Positions 48,121 to 57,664 of a stretch of 64,000 nt of DNA are shown here, in pieces. Location: assembly GCA_905220665.1 (NCBI GenBank), contig CAJNAR010000155.1, positions 434,001 through 498,000 of the forward strand, written 5' to 3'. The stretch comes from Albugo candida. Taxonomy: Eukaryota; Oomycota; Peronosporomycetes; Albuginales; Albuginaceae. Under the pieces are notes generated by a model. That model ran no database searches. It was given only the letters and a program-made list of their open reading frames with translations, and had not been told where the DNA came from. Each line of letters opens with the position of its first letter. Position 1 is the first letter of the stretch. A program made the position numbers and the translations under genes.

Positions 48121-50075
48121 TCAGTGGCAGCATTGTTTTCCTGATATCAAAATATTCATGCTCGGTCGTCAGGTTGTGAACGTGATGGACAGAATATACG
48201 ACCCATCGCTACCAGTGGTGTTCCTGGCCCTCTCAGCCATCCATTTGGGAAATCCGTGAGTTTTATATTCAACACGATCTCTTCCATTAGTAAATTTCTC
48301 AATCCTAGACAAGTTTCTCCTCACAATGGTCATTTCTCTGGCTCAATTCAGCCTGGTCATTCAAGCTATATGCTACATTGTACAGTCATCAGCGGAGGAT
48401 TGTGAAATACCTTTGAGTGGTATCACTTGCAAAGATTCCAATACCAGAAATACAATGTTTCGTTTTCTGGGGGAGAACGACTTATGTGGTGCAGTGACAA
48501 CTCTAATCCTGATGTTGAATGGGCGGAACTGATTGATCTTGAACCCTCTGGCATCGGCGAATTCTGTGATGAGTTTTTCCTTATATTCAAAGGCCAGTCC
48601 CTCTACATCTCACGGATACCGCCTACGCAGATCTCTCCACTTGAGCAGGGTAGAAAGTTTGCACAATATTCACTGGGCCACGTTGATAGCTGGAAGGGGT
48701 TTATCAGAGATGTTGGTCGTTCGGATACAACGTATAAAAATGTGCACTATGATTTTCCTATAGATGAGACGCTGCTAAGTCTACACATCTCATTTTCCAT
48801 GGCGAATGGAGTGTATGTACCCTCTTTCTATCGAAGACATGATACTCAACAAACGTCACACCCCTTCAAAATTCGTTTGGCTGATTATCAAAAAGCAGTG
48901 CTCAATGTTGCGCGTACGTCAATAAGGGGGTATGCAGATTCATTCAAATGGGTTATTGGATACGAGCACTTGCAGCAACATGAATTTATTTTCTATAAAA
49001 AAAATGATGGGCTGCATATTGTGCTTGTTGTGGAAGGAACAAACAAACGTGCCGATTCATTGAATAACGCAGCAACATTGCTAAACCGGATGCATTGGTG
49101 ATCACTACAATCTGCTTTATATTTTCATGATTAAGGTATCCAGGACAAAAATCTTAATACACTGCTTCCACTTCGTTCCTTATTGTCGAAACTATCGCTT
49201 CTTAAGTGCATGTTGAAAGTAGTGCATGCTATATCGTCTGCAATGACCGTTATGCCAATCTGAACCCTTCCTCTAATAGTATCAGATCATGCAGGTAAAT
49301 CTAGTGTACTCGAAAGTCAAGCAATATTCAATGGAGAAGGCCTCTTTGTGGCTTGCAATCAAGTTGCACACATTCACTCCTCTGCCGACCTTCTTGTGGA
49401 TCATGTAACTTGGTCTATTCTATCAAGTGAAAGTGCCGATATGTATTCGATTCTTCTTCAATTTCCCTCCTCTGTGGATGCGTGGCTTGGCTTGCACCAC
49501 CACGACTGGAGACGCGTCGACAAGGGACAAGACGACACATAATCAAGTTACATAAATGTATTGCGTCTAACATGTCAATGCATTCGCAGTGCGCTGTTAC
49601 AAATATCGACTACAGCTATTGATTTCGGTAAGTAATGAGTCGAAAAAGTATTCTTCGTAATGAAAGTTGTCGTACGAACTTCATTCACCATTGAGGTCTT
49701 AAGATGCAAATACCGCTGGAGAACGTCATCAGTATATGAGAATTATCTGCGGTACCATTTGATGAGATCACGCTTCATACTTCTTCCTTCCATTCGTCAT
49801 GATACATCTCAGCTTCTCATCACGATGGCCAGCATGTGGCAGTCAAATTGTATAAACTCATGAATCGGATGTAGGCGTATCACTGACACGACCACCGCTG
49901 CCTCCGATCATAGAAGCAGAACATGTCGACGGAATCTGCCGCCTGGGTATCCGTCGTTCCCTCTCTTGAAAATGGTGACAGTGTTGAAAGCTTTATCAAC
50001 TACTTAGATACAAAGGCACATTAGTCGAACCGACTACTTTTCAAGTTAGACGAACGCACTACCAAGTTATCAGTC
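48100..50075 (+). repeat. Segmental duplication, copy 1
   Basis: Matches 53240-55460 in order along its length. The shared blocks are 'gtgatggacagaatat' upstream of the gene, the gene itself, 'catgcaggtaaa' downstream, then 'gcagtgcgct', 'ctggagaacgtca' and finally 'agacgaacgcactaccaagt' (near 50050). The two copies are about 5.1 kb apart in the same orientation and moderately diverged, with indels. It contains one secreted-protein gene. Confidence 0.85.
48326..49101 (+). pseudogene. Predicted secreted protein, paralogue 1 (frameshifted)
   Basis: The N-terminus 'MVISLAQFSLVIQAICYIVQ' is a good signal peptide, followed by 'SSAEDCEIP' and the motif 'CEIPLSGITC'. This frame runs into a stop at 48532. 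The rest of the protein continues in another frame from about 48440 to 49101, with 'SGIGEFCDEFFLIF' and 'YEHLQQHEFIFYK'. The paralogue at 53460-54263 aligns to both parts, so one base is missing or two are extra near 48430-48470. No domain is recognised. Secretion by the ER route is predicted; a role in host interaction is a guess from organism type. It is either a pseudogene or carries a sequence error. Confidence 0.75.
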
Positions 50076-50089
50076 TGGAATTATTTGCA

Positions 50090-51760
50090 TTGGTGTTGCT
50101 CGAGAAGCTTCGATATCGTCTGTTTTCATTTTTGAGCTCTTCGACGCCTTCATCCTCCCGTCGACGCGATTTCCAGTGTTCTCAACGTCCGGCACCAGCG
50201 TCCACGCGATTTCTCCAAACGTGAGAGATATGTTCCCACTATCGTCAATTGCTGTCGCGAGAAATGTTTGCTCAACTTTGTACTGATTCGATGCAGCACG
50301 TGAATCACGAGGTCCTATTCCCGCTCAATACCAACGCGGGAAGCGTTGCTTTTATCGATCATCAACGCGTCCAATGCGACGAAACCAATTTCCCAATAAA
50401 CTTTGCATTCGACTCATTGGTGGCATACGCACTCTTGTCTTTCAATTGAAGGCTCAACATTTCCACAGACGTGCCGCCAGGCAATACTTTCTCTCTAAAA
50501 TTCGGACCATCAACGCTCAATTCGCCTGTCGATGTATCGGCGACCAAAGACGACCAATCGACAGCGATATATGTCAATGATTTCTGTATGCGATAATCTG
50601 CATCCGTTTTGCATACATGCGCATTCTCACGGAGTATCGTCTCGATATCGCTTAGCGAATTGCTTGAACGCTTATGGTCTTCCAATAAAGCATAGGCGCC
50701 CCTGTTGAGCATATCCAAAATATCCTGGGTACTCGTGTACTGGCTTGTACGCCGTCGTGGAAAACGCCCGAGCCGAAAACCGCATGCTCGACCACGATAT
50801 TTTGTGAAGCACGTTCAAACATCTCGCTCCCGTATGAAATTTGCAGTCGTTTGCTCAGTTGATTCCAACATTGCCGGCTTTCGTGCTTAATAGAATCGAT
50901 CGATCGACCTGGCGAAATGCTTTGCTCGACGTCTTCTTCCACGTGGCAGAGAACGTACGGCGCCATTGATTTTTGAACTGTGACAACTTGCTCGTGTGAC
51001 GCACACCGCCGAATTTTGCATCGAAATCCTCAAAGCTCACGAGTTTGACAAACTCCAAAAATATTGACAAGGGCCCAAGAGTCCTGCATGTTGTTTGAAG
51101 CGGTATCCGTGAGTAAGAGCTTGTGATTGCAATGTAACACGCGCATTTGCTTGAGGACGTAAGAGCCTGCGCTTTTCGATCGATGTGCTTTGCTGACAAC
51201 TAAAAGTCGCCAGTCAGTCGATTCAAACTCTTCAAAATCAGCCACAATCGTCTGAATGTCGTCAATAGCACGTGGAAACGGAAGATGAAGCTGTTCCCGA
51301 GATTTGATGTATACCATTCGTGCATGCAGATTACCGTTTGCATGTCTTTGGAATTGAGCTCGCGGTTCTGTTGATCGCCGATATCGTTGTACACGCACAC
51401 AATGAGTCCGTCTAACCTTGCGGCTAAGGCGCCAGTGCTGGATCGCAGTCTAGAACGGGCCGCGAATAATCTCTTCCGACTTGAAATGCTCCAGCAATGC
51501 GGCCACTTGTATCATTTTCCGAGACCATTTCGTCGTCTCAAATGCCTGAGCGTTGGGCTTCCAGCACGAAATGATCCATTGACTCTGTCGACTTGATACG
51601 AACGCAATGTGTGTCCGCCTTTGACGTCGGCGAGTGTTCGTACGGAAATCGCCTTTTTCCAGTTTGTATGGCAGAGTTGTTTTCGATTTATTGGGAAGAA
51701 ACTCGCGAAATGCTCATGACGATCGATGTTGTTGTCCACTACGGTAGTGTGTAGATGCTA
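50090..51760 (-). pseudogene. CHD-type SNF2 chromatin remodeller pseudogene lacking helicase-C
   Basis: The minus strand can be read across frames as a CHD-family ATPase. 'GGHTLRSYQVD' is at about 51610, motif I as 'DEM' plus 'GLGK' near 51535-51510, then 'FRFHVLLTTF'. 'WRLLVVSKAHRSK' stands where DEAH belongs (near 51190), and 'HKLLLTDTASNNMQ' where TGTPLQN belongs. 'DFDAKFGG' and 'APYVLCHVEEDVEQSI' follow. The next recognisable piece is 'GSEMFERASQ', then 'LNRGAYALLED', which normally follow the helicase-C domain. About 300 residues between them are therefore deleted (junction about 50860-50905). Altered motifs, frameshifts and the deletion make it non-functional. Such enzymes slide nucleosomes in the nucleus. 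Confidence 0.78.
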
Positions 51761-53239
51761 CATGGGGCCGCCGGGCGTCATCAAAGCTACAGGTCAAGTG
51801 TCTACCGCGTGTGGCTCGCGCTTCCCTTCGACATGAATCAACGGATGATACTATTAATGGAATATATCGTGAGCGTGTAACCGCGTTCCCATGCATTTAA
51901 ATGTCGTTTATGCAGACGACCAAAGACCATGACAGAAAAGAGGGAACGCCAATGCGGGCCGTTCTTTTGTATGGAGATGCAGCGTCACGAAGTCAGTCAA
52001 TTGAGCGACCGACTAAATAATATTTTTTAATCCCGTCCTGCAACCACTGTGCGGTTCACAGCCACCAAAACATCGCCAATATTGATCACTTGAGCCGCTT
52101 TGAGCGGGTCCCATCATATCATACAGCGCCCCAAGACCGGATGGAGACCGACGTAACGTGACTCCGTACTCTGTGCACGCTTCCCATTGCCTATGAGCAC
52201 CGGTGGGGACGAAGCATTCCGTCGTGCACGTCTTTGGATCGTAAGGATACCCAAAGGCAATGTGTTGGACCATGCACCCGACGATCTCACTCACGTGGAC
52301 TCCACAATTGTGTCAGATACGATGCGAGAAGGCCCAACAGCTCCGTGTCTGAAACGCAATGGAAGTCCAATGCTCGACGATGAGATAGAGCAAACCAAGC
52401 AAACACTTCCTATCCTGTTGCAGTGCTGATGAATATGAAATACTTCGGCTCATTCGAAGACTCTGCAAGCACTGTCAGTAGTCGATGTGTCTTGCAATGA
52501 CAGCCAACGCAATGCGCGTTTTGCTCAAAGTTCGAGAATCCAATGGCGACGAACGCCACATTTTCGCTATATTTTAATGGATCTCAAGCCTTTCAATGGC
52601 TAAGAATGTCGGCAGGAGGGTTCATTGGAGCGGGCTTAATATGGTGAGAGGAAGCCTGCTATCATCTCGTATGGTACGTCCATATTCGGATATGCGGAGA
52701 AATGATAGTGCTGCACTAAGGGTTCAACACAGCGTATTTTGCTCACTTGCCGCTCTGGAAACGTCAAAGTACAGCACTATCGTCGCTAGAGTTCCTGTTG
52801 TACTTGTATTGAGTATTCTGGCAGCCACATACCATAAGAAGGCAAGACATTCCATTACGAATGGGAGAGTAACGCATGAAACTGTTCCGAGGCTTTCTCC
52901 GCGTCACACGAATCGATCGGACGTCCTGTACTTGAAAAGGCCACACAATTCTCTACATTTTCAAGTTGATCGTATTCAATTTAAACCATGGAACCTAACT
53001 CCTATGGGTAGTGACCGTGACTGGAGATGCGTCCAGATATGACTCCCACCGAAAAAGCGGAAGCCCAAGCTCCTTTTAACCGATCTCGACCAAAAATGAA
53101 CGCGCGTTTGGTAATAGCGGAGAGACTCTCTCTTTATGTGATCTGTTGTCGGTTGACTTCACCTCAGCAGCGATACATTCAACATAACTCGTAAGCACCA
53201 GTAGTCGAAATAAGACTCGCGGTCTTACCGCTATTTGTT
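51761..53239. other. No recognised gene
   Basis: The left part may hold the decayed N-terminal end of the CHD pseudogene on the minus strand. A minus frame at 52294-52013 is open for 93 codons but shows no chromodomain I can point to. A 148-codon plus-strand frame at 52596-53042 has no recognisable feature. I would not call either a gene. Confidence 0.4.
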
Positions 53240-53275
53240 AATATTAATATACCCCATAAAATAATAACGCGAATG
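53237..53275 (+). promoter_or_regulatory. Conserved AT-rich upstream element, copy 2
   Basis: 'ttaatattaatatacccc' followed by 'ataaaataataacgcgaatg' lies about 220 bases before the ATG at 53460. It aligns loosely with 48078-48120. Possible promoter element of the secreted-protein gene. Confidence 0.3.
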
Positions 53276-53459
53276 TCACAATTGGAGTTGCGGTCTGTAA
53301 AAACTGTCATTGCATCGATAAGTCGTCAAGTTGTAAACGTGATGGACAGAATATTCGACCCATCGCGTAGCCCTCATAGCCATCCATTTGGAAAATTTAG
53401 AAGTCTTATATTCGTATTGATCGCTCCATTTGTCAATTTACTCGGACTTTCCAATTAAA

Positions 53460-54263
53460 ATGTATATTTCCCGGACGCAATTCTACTTGGTTATACAAGC
53501 TATGTGCTACATTGTGCAATCATCAACGGATGAATGCGAAATTCCTGAGACTGGTATCACATGCGAAGAGGATGATGGAACACACCCCCCAGAGTCTACC
53601 TCAACAATTTTGTTTAATGAAAAGACTGGATCGAGAAATATGATTTGCACTATCCTGGACGGTAACGGTGGAGAAAAAATAGTTTCCAGGAGGATTTCTC
53701 TCGGGCCCGAAGGTATCGGCTGTAATTGTGCTACGTTCATTTACATATTCGCAAATACGAAAGTCAACATTTTAAGGACCTTAAAAACGCCTGAGGGAAT
53801 TTCGCCTTCAAACGAGGACGAAGAATTTAAAACATATGATAGCCACTCGAAGAAAATGTGGATGTTGCGGTCTTACCGGATAACAAGTGGGAAGGATGTG
53901 TTGCCATCCCTGGAGGAACCTCGACATAACAATGGTGAACATGTGAAGTATGCACATGTTTCATTTTCCACGGCGAATAATGTGAGAGCACCCTTTCTCC
54001 ACAAAAGTGAAGATATCGAGGAGCCTTTTATGATTCAACCGACGCTTGCGCAAGATAGTGCACTAAAAGTCGAGTACAAACAAATAAAGGAATTTAATAC
54101 ACGAAATGCATGGGAACTTGGATGGGAGCACCTGCAGCAATATGAATTTCAATTTTTGAAAGACTCCAATGGAATTTTGAAGATCAAGTACAAAAAAAAA
54201 AAATACGACCTAATACGGCCTTCATTGAGCCCAGCACCAAAACGACCTCGAAACGTCTCATGA
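53460..54263 (+). CDS. Predicted secreted protein, paralogue 2 (intact, 267 aa)
   Basis: The start is placed at the ATG giving 'MYISRTQFYLVIQAMCYIVQ', because it aligns with the start of the paralogue at 48326; an ATG at 53430 would add ten residues. The first 21-23 residues form a signal peptide, then 'SSTDECEIPETGITC'. The pattern CEIPxxGITC is shared by both copies, as are 'GPEGIGCNC' against 'EPSGIGEFC' and 'WEHLQQYEF' against 'YEHLQQHEF'. There is no transmembrane segment after the signal. The C-terminus is basic ('KYKKKKYDL') and ends in a Pro/Arg-rich tail ('PAPKRPRNVS'). No intron is needed. I do not recognise the family. It is likely exported; an effector role is conjecture, and there is no RXLR motif near the signal. 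Confidence 0.8.
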   Translation: MYISRTQFYLVIQAMCYIVQSSTDECEIPETGITCEEDDGTHPPESTSTILFNEKTGSRNMICTILDGNGGEKIVSRRISLGPEGIGCNCATFIYIFANTKVNILRTLKTPEGISPSNEDEEFKTYDSHSKKMWMLRSYRITSGKDVLPSLEEPRHNNGEHVKYAHVSFSTANNVRAPFLHKSEDIEEPFMIQPTLAQDSALKVEYKQIKEFNTRNAWELGWEHLQQYEFQFLKDSNGILKIKYKKKKYDLIRPSLSPAPKRPRNVS

Positions 54264-54524
54264 TCACCACAATCTGCTTGACGTATTTACGTCAAAAGCT
54301 ATTCATTTTTCCAGACCTTTAATCTTGATACAATTTGACCTTCACAGCCACTTCATTTCCATTATTTGTTTTGAATCATTGCTTTCCATTCCTTGCTCAT
54401 TAAGCAGTCCATGCTGACTGCTTTTCCTGTCGATCCTTATTCGATAGGCAAGAAGATAGGATGTAGAGTACTCTTAATCGGATTCGAACCACTACATAAC
54501 GATGCTATCAAATCATACAGGTAA

Positions 54525-54690
54525 AGCAGGTTTCAAGGATTTCATTGCACTGTTTATCTGCTTCTCTGATTACCTTCCTTATCCAATCATTAATCAGCCC
54601 TTGACGGTTTTAAGTCTGACTTCAAAACTGGGAGGCAGGAGTTTTCCATAAAGCCGAAGCTGGTGTCAACGACTAGTGATCACCCACCAG
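54525..54690 (-). mobile_element. SINE, copy B (head lost)
   Basis: 'tcaaggatttcattgcactg' and 'ttatctgcttctctgattacc' match SINE copy A at 33775 onward, as does 'gggaggcag...ttttcca'. The tRNA-like head is not clear; only a trace such as 'caacgac' remains near 54670. It is inserted in the second segmental-duplication copy after 'caggtaaagcagg' and is absent from copy 1, so it arrived after the duplication or was lost from copy 1. Confidence 0.72.
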
Positions 54691-55460
54691 GCAATTCTAT
54701 TAACATAGTGCCAGTATAATGCAGAAGACCTCTTGATGGATTACACTTGACCTGCACCCATTCACTCGTTTGTGGACCTTTCATTGGATCATGCAACTTG
54801 ATATTATCTATAAAGCTAAAGTAAGTATCCAATCCTTCTTCAATATTGCTTCTTTTTGGTTCTATGGCTTGCGTACGACTGGAGAAGCGTCAACAAGCAA
54901 AGAATCAATCACAAAAACAATTAAAGATATACATTCCAACTCGTCAAGCGATTGCAGTGCGCTATTTTGAGTATCGACAACGACCATTAATTCTGCAAAG
55001 GAATGAGTCGAGGAGTTATTTCCAAGAAACGTTATCTTGTCGTGCTAACTTTATTCACCAGTGAGTTCTCAAAGTGCAAATTCAGCTGGAGAACGTCAGA
55101 AATAGTACGAGAGACGGTTCTGGTAGCTCGAATATGTACCATTGTATGCAACAAGCTCGGAAACTTCTCGCTTACATACATCGTTACAAATTGCAGCTTC
55201 TCCGCGTAACAATCAACGCGTGACATATCAATTGCATGAAATGGTGATATTCTACTCGACACAATAGTAAAACGACCGCCACTGCATGCCATGAAGACGC
55301 AGTTACGGGATTTTGCTGCCGCAAAGATAAGAGTCTTTTGCCACTTCAGCGAGTGTTGCCAGCTTCGTCAATCAAGGCCAGGCAAAGAAGACGAGATAAG
55401 TAATAGCTGACTTATCTATATTGTTCTATCAGACGAACGCACTACCAAGTACAATAAAAT

Positions 55461-57435
55461 GTAACAAAATGCGAGCAGCTTGCGCCATATAGTTGTCTCA
55501 TGATAATGTACATAATCTGATAACCTTTGACAACAGCTCCTACTGCAAACGTTGTTCATTGGAGGAGCAAGGGGCTTCGATCAGAGCTCTACCACATTGA
55601 CCGTCACCACGACTTTAATACAATCGTATCATCTACTGCGCTCAATAATGACGATAAGGATTCGCACTTGTCTGTCAATAATCAATATGCACTTTTCTTC
55701 ACACTGCATTGTATCTATCAAACGCCATCGAGTCAAAAGATGTCCGCACTGCTGTGATCGTGTAGGATGACGAAGGATTATCCTTACACTCGAATTTCTA
55801 TGATACGAGTGACGTTGGTAACAAAAGCCGTTCTATGAATGCGATCCAGGGCACTCCCTTGAATCCAACTGTGATGTTATGTATCAGAACGAGGATATTT
55901 GCTCAGTTTTGACGTTCAAAGTGCGAGTGCGACAAAAGCTTTTCGTTTCGAATAAAAACCATGAAAAGCTGTACGATGATTGATCACACCAGAGGCGCTC
56001 ACCTCAGAGCTCGACACGGGATCGATTTCTAAAAAATATAGGAGGCAATAAAATGCTTGGCGCGACGTGCGTTGCATACGCTCCGCTGACTTTTGTACTT
56101 TATCTACAGCTTCCAATTGAGCAAAAGTTCTCACTTCAGTGCGGTGTATCAATTTCGCTGTTCTGCTCATGTCAAATGTGCATCACCAACGAGGAGACGT
56201 AATCAAAGGAAGCCGAATGCTGAAAAACAAAGCACAATCCGACCAAGCCGGTGACAACGTATCCGTATGATGAGATTTCTTGGGACTCCTTGGTGTACCA
56301 AATCTGCGACAGTTTGACCTTTTTGATGGGCATTCAAAAACTTTGTGATGGAAAAACAAACCGATTTTGGCAGACGATATGCGGTTGCAGTACAATGACT
56401 CATGACAGCAATGCGTACATACTTGATCGCAACCAGTCCGGAATGTGTCATTTCCGCGTGATGGACCGGCGTTCGGAGTTTTTAGCGCTATGTTCCAAAA
56501 TGCAGGCCTTAATGCCGGCATTCAAGCATGAAGAATATGATCGTTTCACTACGACAGCGTCCTTGTACTGTTTTTCAGCATTGTCAATTATGGCGGGTAC
56601 TCTTGTGCAGGATATCTTGCTCGCCAGAAAAAGAGTGTTTTAGAAGCTAAAGTGTACTTTTGCATTGCCAATGTTATGTGATGACTTGATTCATGCATCC
56701 ACACCACGAAGCGGTTTATGTGGGTAGTTGTTGCTCCGATGGCGACATTTTGAACTTTCAGTGTATTCTATCCTTCAAAATACTTCGATTTATCTGCGTT
56801 TCGCTTCGCTTATCGATTCCCAACGAGTATTCAAGTGGTTAGCGTTAAACAGCGACTACTATAGCTATGCTATCCATAGTAACAGGCCGTCAATCTTTCA
56901 CTACAACATTAAAAAGCATACAGTATCACGGTCAGCGTAGTCTTCGTGAGCTATCGTTTGTTTGTATTCGTATGGAAGTGTCATTGATTACGGTGAGAAC
57001 ATGTTTACTATCACTTGTATAGCATTGCGGTTGTGTCAAACCGTGATGTACGTGAACCTACAGCATTCGCTCAAATCAGATATACGGATGCAAACCATGA
57101 CTGTACTTGAAGCTCTTACCTGTCTAGATTATATCGCATTTGGGTGCTGCAAATCTGCAGAGCACATTGTTACATTTGCAGTCGGCGATGAAAATTCGTG
57201 CTAATTTGAAGTGCTCGACTGGCAGCAGCGAGTCCCGGTAGAAAGAAGCCTAGCAATGGTTTCGACTGATTGTTCCATAATTGACCTTGTTGAATTGTAC
57301 TTAATCTTTATCTTCTGCGAGTTTCGATAAGGTGAGTAGCCCTTCTTCGGAATTGAAGATTCAATCGATTCTAAATGTCTTTATAAATTGAATAGATAGA
57401 AACTCAGGCGTTGTACTTCTAATTTAATATGTGTC
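55461..57435. other. No recognised gene; one long decayed minus frame
   Basis: A minus-strand frame from 56521 to 55916 is open for about 200 codons apart from one TGA at 56185-56183. It shows no domain I can name. A plus-strand frame of 130 codons overlaps it at 56251-56643. At most one of them can be genuine. The remaining bases to 57435 show short open frames only. Confidence 0.35.
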
Positions 57436-57664
57436 CCAAGGATATCATTAAATTGATAACCTGATTCTCCAACTATATCTTCATTATCTTGTCATTATCC
57501 TTGGCCGTGTGAATTTCATTTAGTTCTTGCTTTAAACCAGGGAAGGGAGATAATTTTCAAGCTTCTGCTAGGTGGGCCAAGCAGCCACCCGAAGTACCGG
57601 GGATCAACATAACGACCTCCGTCGGGGGATGCGTGCCCTACCGTTTGAGCTTGGGCGAACTGAG
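57436..57664 (-). mobile_element. SINE, copy C
   Basis: Degenerate match to SINE copy A along its length: 'ccaaggatatcatt' at the tail end, 'gggagataattttcaagctt' in the body, then 'cataacgacctccg' in the tRNA-like part and 'gggcgaactgag' at the head. It is older than copy A. As in copy A, its head end directly abuts a 5'-truncated LINE in the plus orientation. Confidence 0.72.
57656..57664. repeat. Left copy of a probable LINE target-site duplication
   Basis: 'cgaactgag', in the SINE's tRNA-like head, directly precedes LINE homology at 57665. 'cgacctgag' follows the LINE 3' end at 59795-59803 (8 of 9 identical). Confidence 0.55.

Larger units (their letters stand above)
53240..55460 (+). 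repeat. Segmental duplication, copy 2
   Basis: Counterpart of 48100-50075. It holds the intact secreted-protein gene and the same downstream blocks ('catacaggtaaa', 'gcagtgcgct', 'ctggagaacgtca', 'agacgaacgcactaccaagt' near 55432). It differs by carrying a SINE at about 54525-54690, which copy 1 lacks at the matching place. Confidence 0.85.

Noticed and set aside
52596..53042. 148-codon plus-strand frame as a gene
   Set aside because: No signal peptide, domain, paralogue or context supports it; it may be chance.
54470..54500. tRNA remnant with B-box-like 'ggattcgaacc'
   Set aside because: The same segment aligns with non-tRNA sequence in the first segmental-duplication copy, and there is no A box or cloverleaf.
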